This document shows positions 26,114 through 35,262 of a stretch of 64,000 nucleotides of DNA, piece by piece; the first letter of the stretch is position 1; the number at the start of each line of letters is the position of its first letter. The stretch comes from G11 sp947167445. GTDB lineage: Bacteria > Bacillota > Clostridia > Lachnospirales > Lachnospiraceae. A program made the position numbers and the translations under genes. The DNA lies in the NCBI GenBank assembly GCA_947167445.1, contig CAMVID010000004.1, positions 62,001 through 126,000 on the forward strand. The letters are read 5' to 3'. Below the pieces are notes generated by a model. It was given only the letters and a program-made list of their open reading frames with translations. It did not search any database and was not told the origin of the DNA.

Positions 26114-28474
26114 TTATTGATTTTCTTTCTGTAAAAACTTACCTATCCCCTTAATGATATGACCGTTAAGCATATCGATCATTCCGTAGAGCTGATTCTC
26201 CTTCAACATTCCTGCAGATGATGCCTGAAGAGCAAAGAACGGCATCTCCATGACCATTGCTCTCATCATGTCTCCCTGGCCGTCTTCTTTCTTATCCGGA
26301 TCTCCTATGATCTTACCGACAATAGCTATTATTATCCTCCCGATAAGGGTACCTCTCACATCCTCAAGACAGTTATCCACGCTGAAAGGACGTTTGGGCA
26401 TAGCTGCCGGAGTCGGAACATTTCCATCCATAAGCCTTGTAAAATCATCAGCTATGATATCCGGCTGAGGAATGACCTCGGACTTTAGCTTGATGATCTC
26501 AAGGGGCACCAAATCTTCAATCGAACCGCCCACATACAGCCTGTACTCCCCCGGTTCGGCATAGAAGTCATCAATTCCCGTGTGATAATAACCGAAGTCT
26601 CCGGTATCAATCTTTAGTTCAACTTCTTTTTCCTCGCCGGAGTCAATGTCTGTCTTTGTAAACGCCACAAGCGAAATCGCGGGCAGGTAGACTGTCTTGT
26701 TCTCATGTTTTACCCAGACAAAAGAAGTTTCCTTACCTCTTCTTTTGCCGATGTTTTTTACCTTGAAAGAAACTGTTATTTCATCTCCAAAGGTGCATTC
26801 CCTTTCGGATGGATCGGTCGAGTATTCATAGTCGGTGTAGGACAGGCCGTGTCCGAAGCGATACCTGACAGGCTTGTTAAAGGTCTCGTAGTATCTGTAG
26901 CCAATGTAAACAGATTCCTTGTAGAGGACACTTGACCTGTCCCCGGGGAAATTGGCTGCGCAAGGGGCATCCACGTGAGTCAGAGGCCATGTTTCCGCAA
27001 GTTTACCTGAAGGATTGACCTTTCCGGTAAGGATGTTTGCCACTGCACTTCCCATTCCCTCTCCTCCAAGGTAGGCAAGAAGTATGGCTTTAACCGAGTC
27101 TGCCCAGGGTATCTCTATGGGTGCGCCTCCGATAAGCACCACTATCACATTTGGATTAACCTTGCTAATTTCCTCAATAAGACGATTCTGATCCTCGGGC
27201 ATCTTCATATCCGCCCTGTCAAAGCCCTCCGACTCGCATCTTTCAGGAAGTCCCGCAAAAATAACCACTTTCTCACAGTTCTTAGCAACTTCCAAAGCCT
27301 CCAAGGTGAGGTCTTTTTTGCCGTCAAGTTCAAATCCTCCGGCATACTCGTAAAATACCCCCAGCTTCTCAAGCGCCTTGATCGGAGTATCAACTCTGAT
27401 GGCATTAACCTTGGAGCTGCCGGCGCCCTGAAATCTTGGTTTCTCGGCAAAAGCTCCTATGATTCCTACCTTCTCTTTTCCGAGAGGAAGCAGACCATCT
27501 TCATTCTTTAAAAGAACCATTGACTCTTCCGCGGCGCGAACCGCCATGGTGTGATTGTCATCCTTGTCAAAGGATGCGTTTCTGTCGATCTGTCCCCAGG
27601 AGTCAAGGATCAGTTCCACAACATTAGCTGCTGCTTTATCAAGGGCTTCTTCGGAAAGCTTTCCCTCATTTACGGCCTTTATTATCTTTCTGTCGTTTAC
27701 TCCCATGCTTCCGGGCATCTCCAGGTCAAGTCCCGCATCAACACCCATGGGTCTGTCATGAACAGCGCCCCAGTCGGAAACCACCAGACCATCATATCCC
27801 CATTTTTCCCTCAGGATATTGGTTAAGAGCTCCTTGTTCTCACTGGAGTAGACACCGTTTATCTTATTATAGGAACACATAACAGTGCGGGGATTGGCTT
27901 CCTTCACCGCAATTTCGAATCCCTTAAGGTATATCTCGTGAAGTGTTCTTTTATCAACCGTGGCACTGATGCTCATGCGTCGACGTTCCTGATTGTTAAC
28001 CGCAAAATGCTTAAGGGAAGTACCTACACCCTTGCTCTGGACTCCTTTAATATATCCGGCTCCCATTTTGCCTGCCACTATAGGGTCCTCGCTGAAATAC
28101 TCAAAGTTTCTTCCGCAGAGGGGGCTTCTTTTTATGTTTATTCCCGGCCCCAAAAGAACCGAAACCTGCTGGGCCTTGGCCTCATCAGCTATGGCACTTC
28201 CGACCTTTCCCGCCAAGGAAGGGTCAAAGCTGCATGCCAAAAGACTTGCTGTGGGAAAACATGTGGCAGGAACACTGTCTCCGATTCCCAGGTTATCCTG
28301 ACTGTCCTCCTGCTTACGCAGTCCGTGAGGGCCGTCCGAGACCATTATGCTCCGGATTCCAAGTCTTTCTACGCTCTTGGTGTGCCACATGTCAGAGCCG
28401 GAGCATAATCCTGCCTTCTCCTCCAATGTCATCTGAGCCACAAGGGACTCTGCTTTCTTTCTGTTTTCTCCCAT
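26114..28474 (-). CDS. Glycoside hydrolase family 3 (beta-glucosidase-like)
   Basis: The 786-aa enzyme has the GH3 N-terminal barrel with KHFAVNNQE and nucleophile Asp234 in VVSDWGAVHD, the alpha/beta sandwich with the RCESEGFDR region, and a C-terminal fibronectin III-like domain with the GHGLSYTDYEY motif, followed by an extra C-terminal helical part of about 110 residues. No signal peptide is present, so it works in the cytoplasm on sugars imported by the adjacent symporter. Its ATG shares one base with the symporter stop. Confidence 0.92.
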   Translation of the reverse strand: MGENRKKAESLVAQMTLEEKAGLCSGSDMWHTKSVERLGIRSIMVSDGPHGLRKQEDSQDNLGIGDSVPATCFPTASLLACSFDPSLAGKVGSAIADEAKAQQVSVLLGPGINIKRSPLCGRNFEYFSEDPIVAGKMGAGYIKGVQSKGVGTSLKHFAVNNQERRRMSISATVDKRTLHEIYLKGFEIAVKEANPRTVMCSYNKINGVYSSENKELLTNILREKWGYDGLVVSDWGAVHDRPMGVDAGLDLEMPGSMGVNDRKIIKAVNEGKLSEEALDKAAANVVELILDSWGQIDRNASFDKDDNHTMAVRAAEESMVLLKNEDGLLPLGKEKVGIIGAFAEKPRFQGAGSSKVNAIRVDTPIKALEKLGVFYEYAGGFELDGKKDLTLEALEVAKNCEKVVIFAGLPERCESEGFDRADMKMPEDQNRLIEEISKVNPNVIVVLIGGAPIEIPWADSVKAILLAYLGGEGMGSAVANILTGKVNPSGKLAETWPLTHVDAPCAANFPGDRSSVLYKESVYIGYRYYETFNKPVRYRFGHGLSYTDYEYSTDPSERECTFGDEITVSFKVKNIGKRRGKETSFVWVKHENKTVYLPAISLVAFTKTDIDSGEEKEVELKIDTGDFGYYHTGIDDFYAEPGEYRLYVGGSIEDLVPLEIIKLKSEVIPQPDIIADDFTRLMDGNVPTPAAMPKRPFSVDNCLEDVRGTLIGRIIIAIVGKIIGDPDKKEDGQGDMMRAMVMEMPFFALQASSAGMLKENQLYGMIDMLNGHIIKGIGKFLQKENQ

Positions 28475-29913
28475 TATTTTTTCCTTTTCTCTATCTCTGA
28501 AACGAGTCTCTCATACTCAGCTTCATCTATTCTATATTTAGCCTTGATGATTATAAAGGCGGCGATCATGGCCAAAAGCGGAACAAAGACCATTCCCATT
28601 CTTAACATGAAGGTCTGACCCGGAAGGACCTGTCTTATATATCCGTCCGCCATCGCAAGGGCTGTTTCGCTGTCGAGGCTTCCGTTTCCTATCTCCACCT
28701 CAAGGGCACTTATGCTCTGGCTGACCGCATATATTCCGCTGACGATCAGGATCAGTGAAGCCGCCCCCTGATTAAGGGCATTGGAAAGTTTGGAAGCAAA
28801 GGATCTGATGGCGGAAATGATGCTGTCATGTCTCTCCCCAAAGCGGGCCTCGTCGTACTCTATGGTGTTGTTGACCATTACTATTAGCGCAAGGTTATAT
28901 AAGCCCTGGCAGAGGAAGATGACAAAACCTGTTATATTAAGCACCACCACATTCATCGGCAGTACATAACCGAATGACAGAAGCAGAAGATATCCTGCCA
29001 CCAGACATATTATGCAGATTGTAAGGATCTTCATCCTGCTTATTTTGGATGAGAGGATGGGATAGATAAACTGTGCAGCCAGGGTACCCAGTCCATACAT
29101 GACCGTAAAGATCGTTATGAGATCCCCGGCGCCGGAATATCCGAATTCAAAGTAAAAGAAATTGACCGCCAGAAGCAGCAAAAGCTGTTGACCCACACAA
29201 AACAGGATATATGCGATTCCTATATGGATAAGCTGATCGTTCCTGGCAAGTATTCCTGCCATTCCCTTCAGGGTGACCTTATCTCCCGTCTCTTCCCTTG
29301 GATTCTCCGTCACTCCGAAATATGTAAGCGTCTGGAAAGCAATAAATCCCAGGGCTACGATAAGTGCGATCACTCTGAATGCATTGACTGCATTTCCCGC
29401 GATCACTATAGGTACAATGCCCGCCACTGAAAACTGGCCTATGCACACAAAAATGCCCATTAAAGTAACCAGAGAATCCCTCTCCTTCGGATCGCTTGAA
29501 AGGCTCGGCAGCATTCCCCAGTAAGCAATATCGTTTACGGTGTAAGTCATTCCCCACAACAGATAGATAATACAGAAGAAAATGACAAATCCCCACCCGG
29601 TGGGCCGTATTGTAAACATTGCCACCAGAACTGCCGCATTCAAAAGGGCTCCGACTATTATAAAGGGCCGGTACTTTCCCCCTTTAAGATGTGAGTTCTC
29701 GATTATGGTACTCATCATAAGGTCATTCACCGCATCCCATATCATACATATGACCATTGCCGCCGAGATTACCGAAAACTGTGGAATGGTGAGCTTCATT
29801 GTGTACTGTATGTACGTGAGAATAAACATACTCACCAGTACATATGCAGCATCACGTCCCGTAGCCCCAACGCAGTATGACCATTTTGTTCTTTTGCTGA
29901 TACCGTTGCTCAT
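28474..29913 (-). CDS. GPH-type sugar:cation symporter (MFS)
   Basis: The 479-aa protein has 12 hydrophobic segments. It has the GPH/MelB-like first helices (YCVGATGRDAAYVLVSMFILTYI) and the conserved IWDAVNDLMMSTIIENSHLKGGKYRPFI loop between helices 2 and 3. Such proteins import beta-glucosides or other glycosides with Na+ or H+. GGAGGG lies five bases upstream of ATG 29913. It is the first gene of the symporter-GH3-M19 operon, divergent from the AraC-family regulator. Confidence 0.92.
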   Translation of the reverse strand: MSNGISKRTKWSYCVGATGRDAAYVLVSMFILTYIQYTMKLTIPQFSVISAAMVICMIWDAVNDLMMSTIIENSHLKGGKYRPFIIVGALLNAAVLVAMFTIRPTGWGFVIFFCIIYLLWGMTYTVNDIAYWGMLPSLSSDPKERDSLVTLMGIFVCIGQFSVAGIVPIVIAGNAVNAFRVIALIVALGFIAFQTLTYFGVTENPREETGDKVTLKGMAGILARNDQLIHIGIAYILFCVGQQLLLLLAVNFFYFEFGYSGAGDLITIFTVMYGLGTLAAQFIYPILSSKISRMKILTICIICLVAGYLLLLSFGYVLPMNVVVLNITGFVIFLCQGLYNLALIVMVNNTIEYDEARFGERHDSIISAIRSFASKLSNALNQGAASLILIVSGIYAVSQSISALEVEIGNGSLDSETALAMADGYIRQVLPGQTFMLRMGMVFVPLLAMIAAFIIIKAKYRIDEAEYERLVSEIEKRKK

Positions 29914-29967
29914 ATATACCCTCCATAGTATTTATTTACTATTATTATGTTATCAATCCTCTTATGT

Positions 29968-30010
29968 TTATACCAGATTATTTAGATTTATATCATAAAA
30001 TTTGGTATAA
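29968..30010. promoter_or_regulatory. Inverted repeat in the AraC/symporter intergenic region
   Basis: TTATACCA (29968-29975) and TGGTATAA (30003-30010) are perfect inverted copies 27 bp apart. They sit between the divergent genes, and the right arm overlaps the TATAAT (30006-30011) of the regulator gene. This is the natural place for the AraC-family protein to bind; that assignment is inference. Confidence 0.45.
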
Positions 30011-30017
30011 TTATTTT

Positions 30018-30770
30018 ATGAAAAAAAAGTCAAAGTACAGTTTAACCCCTATACCCTCCGGTGAAAGCCCCGACAAAACGCTGTATGGCGAGCGTGAATC
30101 CGGCATTACTCATCAGTCCTTTGACGTGGAATTAAGATTATGTAACGCCGTAAAAAACGGAGATATTGATGGAGTTAACGCCCTGGCGGAAGAAACCCTC
30201 TCCGGCATCATTCTGGCCGGTGAGCTATCGGAAAAGGTCCTTATGCAGACCAAATACTGGTGTGTTACCGTCATTGCAAACGCCATCCATTACGCCATTC
30301 TCGGAGGCCTGGATGAAACGGACGCCTACAATCTGAGCGACTCATACATCAGGACCATCGACTCCTTTGATGACCCCGACAGGTGTATCGACTTTCTCAG
30401 AAGCCGTGCAAACGAGCTTGTAAGTCTGGTTAACCGCTCAAAGTCGGTTCTGCAGGTTTCACCCGGAGTAAAGCGGGCACTCCATTATATTCATATACAT
30501 TTACACGAAAAAATATCCCTCGAAAGCCTTGCCGAAGAGGCAGGTCTTTCAAGGGACTACTTCTGTGTATTATTCGGAAATGAAATGGGAATAACTCCCC
30601 ATCGATATATCATCAATGAAAAACTTAAGGAGGCAGCAAGACTTCTCGGTGACGGAATGCGTCCCAAGGAAATTGCCTACACCCTCTCCTTTTCAAGTCA
30701 GGCTCATTTCTCGGAGTGGTTCAAGGCCGAATACGGCATGACTCCCTCCACCTTCCGGAAGACTGTTTAG
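30018..30770 (+). CDS. AraC-family transcriptional regulator
   Basis: The 250-aa protein has an N-terminal helical sensor region and a C-terminal AraC/XylS double helix-turn-helix (residues ~150-248) with ISLESLAEEAGLSRDYFCVLFGNEMGITPHRYI and LSFSSQAHFSEWFKAEYGMTPSTFRK. It likely controls the divergent symporter-GH3-M19 operon. ATG 30018 lies only seven bases after a TATAAT and has no Shine-Dalgarno site, so the mRNA could be leaderless; ATG 29964 upstream also lacks a site. Its stop overlaps the aspS stop by four bases. Confidence 0.9.
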   Translation: MKKKSKYSLTPIPSGESPDKTLYGERESGITHQSFDVELRLCNAVKNGDIDGVNALAEETLSGIILAGELSEKVLMQTKYWCVTVIANAIHYAILGGLDETDAYNLSDSYIRTIDSFDDPDRCIDFLRSRANELVSLVNRSKSVLQVSPGVKRALHYIHIHLHEKISLESLAEEAGLSRDYFCVLFGNEMGITPHRYIINEKLKEAARLLGDGMRPKEIAYTLSFSSQAHFSEWFKAEYGMTPSTFRKTV

Positions 30771-32554
30771 TTTTCTTCCTTTTTCTCCGGAAGCTTTATA
30801 GCGATATGAACATCGTCAAGCTGCTTCTGATCCACGTCTGAAGGGGCACCCATCATAACGTCTGCCGCAGACTTGTTCATAGGGAAGCAGATAACCTCTC
30901 TTATGGACTCTTCGCCTGTAAGAAGCATAATCATACGGTCTACTCCGGGAGCAGCTCCTGCGTGAGGCGGTGCGCCATAGCAGAACGCATTGTACATTGC
31001 AGGGAACTTAGCCTTAACTTCGTTCTCACCAAGGCCCACAAGGTTGAAGGCCTTAACCATAATTTCGGGATCGTGGTTTCTGACTGCGCCTGATGCTGAC
31101 TCATATCCGTTGATTACAAGGTCATACTGGAATGCGCTGATTGTAAGAGGATCAATCTCTCCTTTTTCAGCCTTGAGGAGTACATCCATACCACCGTTAG
31201 GCATTGAGAAAGGATTGTGGCAGAACTCTAACTTGCCTGACTCCTCGCCGATTTCATACATGGGAAAGTCAACAATCCAGCACATCTGGTACTGCTCTTT
31301 GTCCATGTGATCAGGACAAAGGATACCAAGTTTAGAACGCATAACGCCGGCTGTCTTAAGGGCTGTTGCCTTGTTGCCCGCTGCGATACCAACGAAGTAG
31401 CCGGGCTTTAAGCCAAGAGCGCTAACAACTTTATCCTTAACGGGAGCAACGAACTTGGAGATGCCTCCAACGATTTCGCCCTGCTCATCCATTCTGAACC
31501 AGTAAGTCTTCTGAGCTGTCTGAACCTCAACGTCTGCAATAAGAGCATCAATCTGCTTTCTTGTTGCAGTAAAGTCACTTACTACACAAACTTCAATATT
31601 CTGTCCGTTGAAGGGATCGAATCCGATATCTGAAAGAACATCTGTAGCATCCTGTAAAGCAAAGTCAATACGAAGGTCAGGCTTATCTGTGCCGTACTTC
31701 TCCATTGCCTCACGATAAGGAATACGCTTGAAGGGTGCAGGTGTAACTCTCTTATATGTACCAAACTTCTCGAATACGGGAACAAGAACCTTCTCAAGAA
31801 CTCCGAGAACGTCGTCCTGAGTTGCGAAAGCCATTTCCATATCAAGCTGATAGAACTCACCGGGGGTTCTGTCGCCTCTTGCATCCTCGTCTCTGAAGCA
31901 GGGTGCAACCTGGAAGTATCTGTCGAAGCCTGATGTCATAAGAAGCTGCTTAAACTGCTGAGGTGCCTGGGGAAGTGCATAGAACTTTCCGGGGAACTTA
32001 CGTGAAGGGACAATATAGTCTCTTGCGCCCTCAGGTGAAGAAGCTGTAAGGATAGGTGTTGTAATCTCAAGGAAACCTTCCTCTGTCATCAAACGTCTAA
32101 GTTCAGCAACAACCTGGCTTCTAAGAACGATTTTGCTCTTAACCTCAGGGTTTCTGAGGTCAAGGAATCTGTATTTAAGTCTTGTGTTCTCATCTGCTTC
32201 CTTTGATCTGTTAATCTCAAAGGGAAGCTCATTATAAGTACACTTACCGAGCACCTTAATCTCGTTGGGTGTTACCTCTATGTCACCTGTAGCAATCTGA
32301 GGGTTCTTGTTTGAACGCTCTCTGACCACACCTGTTACTGAAATGGTTGACTCTTTGTTAACGTCATCAACCACATTCATCATCTCTTCCGTCTCAACGA
32401 CAATCTGAGTTGTGCCGTAGAAATCCCTCAAAATAAGGAATCCAAGGTTCTTTGACACCTTACGGATATTCTCAAGCCAACCTACAAGTGTTACTGTTTC
32501 TCCCACATTACCGATACGAAGTTCGTTACAGTTGTGAGTTCTTGACTGTGTCAT
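30767..32554 (-). CDS. aspS: Aspartyl-tRNA synthetase
   Basis: The 595-aa bacterial-type AspRS has an N-terminal OB anticodon domain (RIGNVGETVTLVGWLENIRKV), class II motif 2 (PCFRDEDARGDRTPGEFYQLDME), an inserted GAD domain (residues ~290-410) and motif 3 (GVDRMIMLL). It charges tRNA-Asp. AGGAGATGAATATAA precedes ATG 32554. The upstream promoter is listed separately. Length and domains are normal. Confidence 0.97.
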   Translation of the reverse strand: MTQSRTHNCNELRIGNVGETVTLVGWLENIRKVSKNLGFLILRDFYGTTQIVVETEEMMNVVDDVNKESTISVTGVVRERSNKNPQIATGDIEVTPNEIKVLGKCTYNELPFEINRSKEADENTRLKYRFLDLRNPEVKSKIVLRSQVVAELRRLMTEEGFLEITTPILTASSPEGARDYIVPSRKFPGKFYALPQAPQQFKQLLMTSGFDRYFQVAPCFRDEDARGDRTPGEFYQLDMEMAFATQDDVLGVLEKVLVPVFEKFGTYKRVTPAPFKRIPYREAMEKYGTDKPDLRIDFALQDATDVLSDIGFDPFNGQNIEVCVVSDFTATRKQIDALIADVEVQTAQKTYWFRMDEQGEIVGGISKFVAPVKDKVVSALGLKPGYFVGIAAGNKATALKTAGVMRSKLGILCPDHMDKEQYQMCWIVDFPMYEIGEESGKLEFCHNPFSMPNGGMDVLLKAEKGEIDPLTISAFQYDLVINGYESASGAVRNHDPEIMVKAFNLVGLGENEVKAKFPAMYNAFCYGAPPHAGAAPGVDRMIMLLTGEESIREVICFPMNKSAADVMMGAPSDVDQKQLDDVHIAIKLPEKKEEN

Positions 32555-32598
32555 TTATATTCATCTCCTGTAAAATTAATGTCTCTACAACGTCCCCT

Positions 32599-32627
32599 AT
32601 TCTAACAAATTATGGAGATTTTGTCCA
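32599..32627 (-). promoter_or_regulatory. aspS promoter
   Basis: On the minus strand, TGGACA (32627-32622) and TAGAAT (32604-32599) are 17 bp apart. The terminator of the upstream gene lies immediately before it. Confidence 0.6.
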
Positions 32628-32630
32628 TAT

Positions 32631-32662
32631 ATAAAGAAAAGCCCGCGACTTTCGTCACGGGC
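32631..32662 (-). terminator. Rho-independent terminator
   Basis: Stem GCCCGTGAC / GTCGCGGGC with a GAAA-type loop, followed by TTTTCTTT on the minus strand. It ends the PD-(D/E)XK gene. Confidence 0.85.
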
Positions 32663-32675
32663 AGGTTCAATCTGA

Positions 32676-33602
32676 TTATGCCTGCTTACCTAATTCTGCG
32701 CAAACCTCATCGTATAGTTCTTTTATATCCTCAACATTTTCTTCCATGTCAGAGGCTATGGCTTCTAAGGACATTCCCTTTTTCACCTTTTTAAGGATTA
32801 TTTCCTTGCTTTTTGCAATCAATCCTTCTCTTAGACCATTTTCATGGCCTTCTTCAAGAGCTTCTCTTCGTAAGTATGCCATTGTTTTAGCCTCATCATA
32901 TTCTGTTAAACAACTCATCTTTACCTCCGCTCTATGCCCAATAAGAAATGGTAAAATCACACTGTTCTCAGGCATCTCATCAATAGCTCTGTCTACGGCC
33001 TCTTCTATTTCCAGCTTATGTTCTTTTTTATAATACCTAATTCTATCTATCAGCCAAGAGTACTCACCCAGGGGCTTGCATGCCTCAAGAAGTTTCCCGT
33101 TGTACCCGGCATTTATATTAAGCATCCTGACTCTAGCGGTTATATCCGCTTCGCCCTTTTTGTCTCCATCTTTGAAAGCATTCGAAAGGTAAAGTATTCT
33201 TTCTTCCTCCACATCCTTATCGGTTCCATTGTAAAAAACTACTAACTTAGGAATCGGAAGATGCAGCACCTTACTTCCATAAATGTTTAAGTCATGAGCA
33301 TTAATGTATTTATCATACAGTTTTCCGGCATACATAAGCTGCCTAATCGGCATATTGGGATTAAAGGTACTCTGTTGCTCATAGATGTTCATATATTCAT
33401 TCAGAATATATGAAGCATCATTCTTCATCCCCATGTACAAGGCATCTTCCATGGTTGTAACCTCAATATCGTCTAGGTTATCGTAATGTGAACCATTCAT
33501 CGCATTGTATAATTCCAATGCCCACGCCTTGTTTTCGCTTCGACCAAATAGGATAGTGAATAAGCGGTCTTTGTATTTAGCATTAATGTTTTCTTCTGTC
33601 AT
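32676..33602 (-). CDS. Rpn-type PD-(D/E)XK nuclease family protein
   Basis: The 308-aa protein has the PD-(D/E)XK transposase-type pattern: DASYILNEYMNIYEQQSTFNPNMPIRQLMYAGKLY (residues ~61-98; D, then ExQ) and LVVFYNGTDKD. The C-terminal third is helical with coiled-coil tendency (EALEEGHENGLREGLIAKSKEIILKKV...). Such proteins are often labelled putative transposases; Rpn members are DNA nucleases that raise recombination. The ATG 33602 follows GGAGGTATAACT. No terminal inverted repeats are visible around it, so I do not call a mobile element. Confidence 0.85.
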   Translation of the reverse strand: MTEENINAKYKDRLFTILFGRSENKAWALELYNAMNGSHYDNLDDIEVTTMEDALYMGMKNDASYILNEYMNIYEQQSTFNPNMPIRQLMYAGKLYDKYINAHDLNIYGSKVLHLPIPKLVVFYNGTDKDVEEERILYLSNAFKDGDKKGEADITARVRMLNINAGYNGKLLEACKPLGEYSWLIDRIRYYKKEHKLEIEEAVDRAIDEMPENSVILPFLIGHRAEVKMSCLTEYDEAKTMAYLRREALEEGHENGLREGLIAKSKEIILKKVKKGMSLEAIASDMEENVEDIKELYDEVCAELGKQA

Positions 33603-33880
33603 AGTTATACCTCCTTCCGCGGGAAATACACTATGACTGTTTTCTCATATCTCCCGCTCAATACATTAGTTGGAATTAAGCAGGAAATTTCAAAGAAATA
33701 AGAATTGCCAGATTATCTTAGATATACAGAAATAAACTGCTCACCATCACTATATCAGTAATGCTGAGCAGTTTCAATGACTTGAATTATTAAAGTTTTA
33801 TAAACCAAGAGCTTCATCGAAAAATCTGGTATTCTGAACGTTTTTCTTTTTGCAGACAGGATTCCAGTTTGTATGGATTG
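33603..33880. other. Intergenic region with a hairpin and a possible gene remnant
   Basis: This 278-bp stretch holds no complete gene. An inverted repeat AAACTGCTCA (33734-33743) / TGAGCAGTTT (33765-33774) encloses 21 bp. On the minus strand an open frame of about 36 codons (~33907-33797) ends with a plausible coding tail (FFDEALGL-stop) but has no start codon and overlaps the PadR 3' end; it may be the remnant of a lost gene. Confidence 0.4.
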
Positions 33881-34417
33881 TTACTTTGACAAAAGTTTCT
33901 TTGCTTCCTCACACCACTTCAAATATGCTTCGTAAGTTGTAATCCCAAAAGAGACCGTTAAGTAGTAATGTAAATGATCCTCGTTATCAAGGTCCGGTTC
34001 AAGATTCTTCTTATACAATTGCAAAAGCGAAAGCTTCTCCGCAATTTCTTTCTCAAATGCCTCAACATTCTTAAGAGAAGTAGCCCTGTCAACTGAACCA
34101 CCAAAGTGCAGTTTCAGAAGCGTCTCATACTTAAGGTCATTTGTGGCTTTCTCATCTTCAAGCCAGGCCTTAAGGCAATCTATACCTTTATCCGTTACAT
34201 GGTAAAAAATACGTTCTCTCTTCCCTGTGGCATCGGCCTTCTTTTCCACCAGGCCTTCCTTCTCCATGCTACTAAGAGCAGGATAAATGCTTCCGAAACT
34301 GCCCTTCCAGAAAAGGCTTATGGCGCCATCAATTCGCTTCTTTATGTCATATCCGGTCAAATCCTCGTGGGCAAGAAGCCCAAGGATTACCATGTCTATC
34401 TTTCTGTCTTTCGCCAT
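33881..34417 (-). CDS. PadR-family transcriptional regulator
   Basis: The 178-aa protein has the PadR winged helix (residues ~8-80: VILGLLAHEDLTGYDIKKRI, then GSFGSIYPALSSMEKEGLVEKK) and a Vir_act_alpha_C-type C-terminal helical dimer domain (residues ~90-175). It represses transcription until a ligand or stress releases it. The ATG immediately follows the stop of the ferredoxin-type membrane protein gene, so both share the promoter with a double palindrome at 35169-35207, which is the expected site of autorepression. Confidence 0.9.
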   Translation of the reverse strand: MAKDRKIDMVILGLLAHEDLTGYDIKKRIDGAISLFWKGSFGSIYPALSSMEKEGLVEKKADATGKRERIFYHVTDKGIDCLKAWLEDEKATNDLKYETLLKLHFGGSVDRATSLKNVEAFEKEIAEKLSLLQLYKKNLEPDLDNEDHLHYYLTVSFGITTYEAYLKWCEEAKKLLSK

Positions 34418-35149
34418 TTAACGTCTCCAAACCATTTTGTATTTAAGAACTTTCTTAGGGCATTCATCAATGCATGCCCCACACTGGATGCATTCTGAGC
34501 ACTTGGAGTTTTTGCCCTCAGAAACCATTTCTTTAACATCAAGTCCCATGGGACAAACCTTACTGCATCGTCCACAGGAAACGCACGCGCTTCTGTCAGC
34601 CTCAACATGAAGCTGCGGAAGATGAAGGAACCGGCCTACTTTACTTCCGATTACCATGAAAGGTGCCATCCAGCAGATATAGTGGCAAGTTGCTCTTTTC
34701 CCGTGAATTAAAGAAGGTGCCACAAGTATCAGTATCACCCCATAGTATATCACGTAACCGTATATCTCTGAAATGGAAATGCCGTGCTCCGTTTGGAAAA
34801 AGGGATCAATGGTGACTTCGTTCTTTCCCATTATAAATGCGGTGACTATTATTCCGATCCAGATAATCCAAATAACATATTTGATGTTGTCTCTCCAACC
34901 CTGTTTCGCAGGTTTGTCATTGCATCTTCCGACGCATTCCTGCAATCCTCCCGCAGGGCAAAGGTACCCGCACCACACACGGCCAAGAAACATGGAAAGC
35001 ACAAACATCAGCACAAAAACGATAAAGCTTCCGTTAATGATGTGTTCCGCTGCCCCTTGGATAATCAAAGCCGGAGAAAAATAATAAATTGTAATGGGGA
35101 ATAGTAAAAAGGAAATCAGTATTATTGTTCTTCTAATTTTTTGTCTCAT
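34418..35149 (-). CDS. NapH/CcoG-like membrane protein with 4Fe-4S domain
   Basis: The 243-aa protein has four hydrophobic segments and, after the second, the GRVWCGYLCPAGGLQE motif typical of NapH/RdxA-like proteins. The C-terminal ~50 residues carry two ferredoxin clusters, ACVSCGRCSKVCP and CSECIQCGACIDECP. Such proteins pass electrons at the membrane. The partner is unknown. The first gene of an operon with padR. The start at 35149 has AAGGAGCTTTATTTTT upstream. Confidence 0.88.
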   Translation of the reverse strand: MRQKIRRTIILISFLLFPITIYYFSPALIIQGAAEHIINGSFIVFVLMFVLSMFLGRVWCGYLCPAGGLQECVGRCNDKPAKQGWRDNIKYVIWIIWIGIIVTAFIMGKNEVTIDPFFQTEHGISISEIYGYVIYYGVILILVAPSLIHGKRATCHYICWMAPFMVIGSKVGRFLHLPQLHVEADRSACVSCGRCSKVCPMGLDVKEMVSEGKNSKCSECIQCGACIDECPKKVLKYKMVWRR

Positions 35150-35168
35150 AAAAATAAAGCTCCTTAAA

Positions 35169-35213
35169 ATATATCATTTTGATACATTATATATCAAAAT
35201 GATATATTGTCAA
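35169..35213 (-). promoter_or_regulatory. Promoter with two PadR-type operator palindromes
   Basis: On the minus strand, TTGACA (35213-35208) and TATAAT (35191-35186) are both consensus and 16 bp apart. The spacer is exactly the arm TATCAAAATGATATAT (35192-35207 on plus); its perfect 16-bp inverted copy lies just downstream of the -10 (35169-35184). Each arm is itself nearly palindromic (ATATCA/TGATAT), so two repressor dimers could bind side by side. PadR from the operon is the obvious candidate. Confidence 0.8.
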
Positions 35214-35225
35214 GCCCACTTCCAA

Positions 35226-35256
35226 CAAAAAGGCACCTGCATTTCTGCAGGCGCCT
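35226..35256 (-). terminator. Rho-independent terminator
   Basis: Stem AGGCGCCTGCA / TGCAGGTGCCT followed by TTTTTG on the minus strand, ending the lipoprotein gene. Confidence 0.8.
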
Positions 35257-35262
35257 ACGACC

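Noticed and set aside
32676..33602. Complete insertion sequence around the Rpn-type gene
   Set aside because: No terminal inverted repeats or target duplications are visible, and the gene has its own terminator.
33797..33907. Open frame of about 36 codons on the minus strand ending FFDEALGL
   Set aside because: No start codon and overlap with the PadR gene; kept only as a possible remnant in the intergenic entry.
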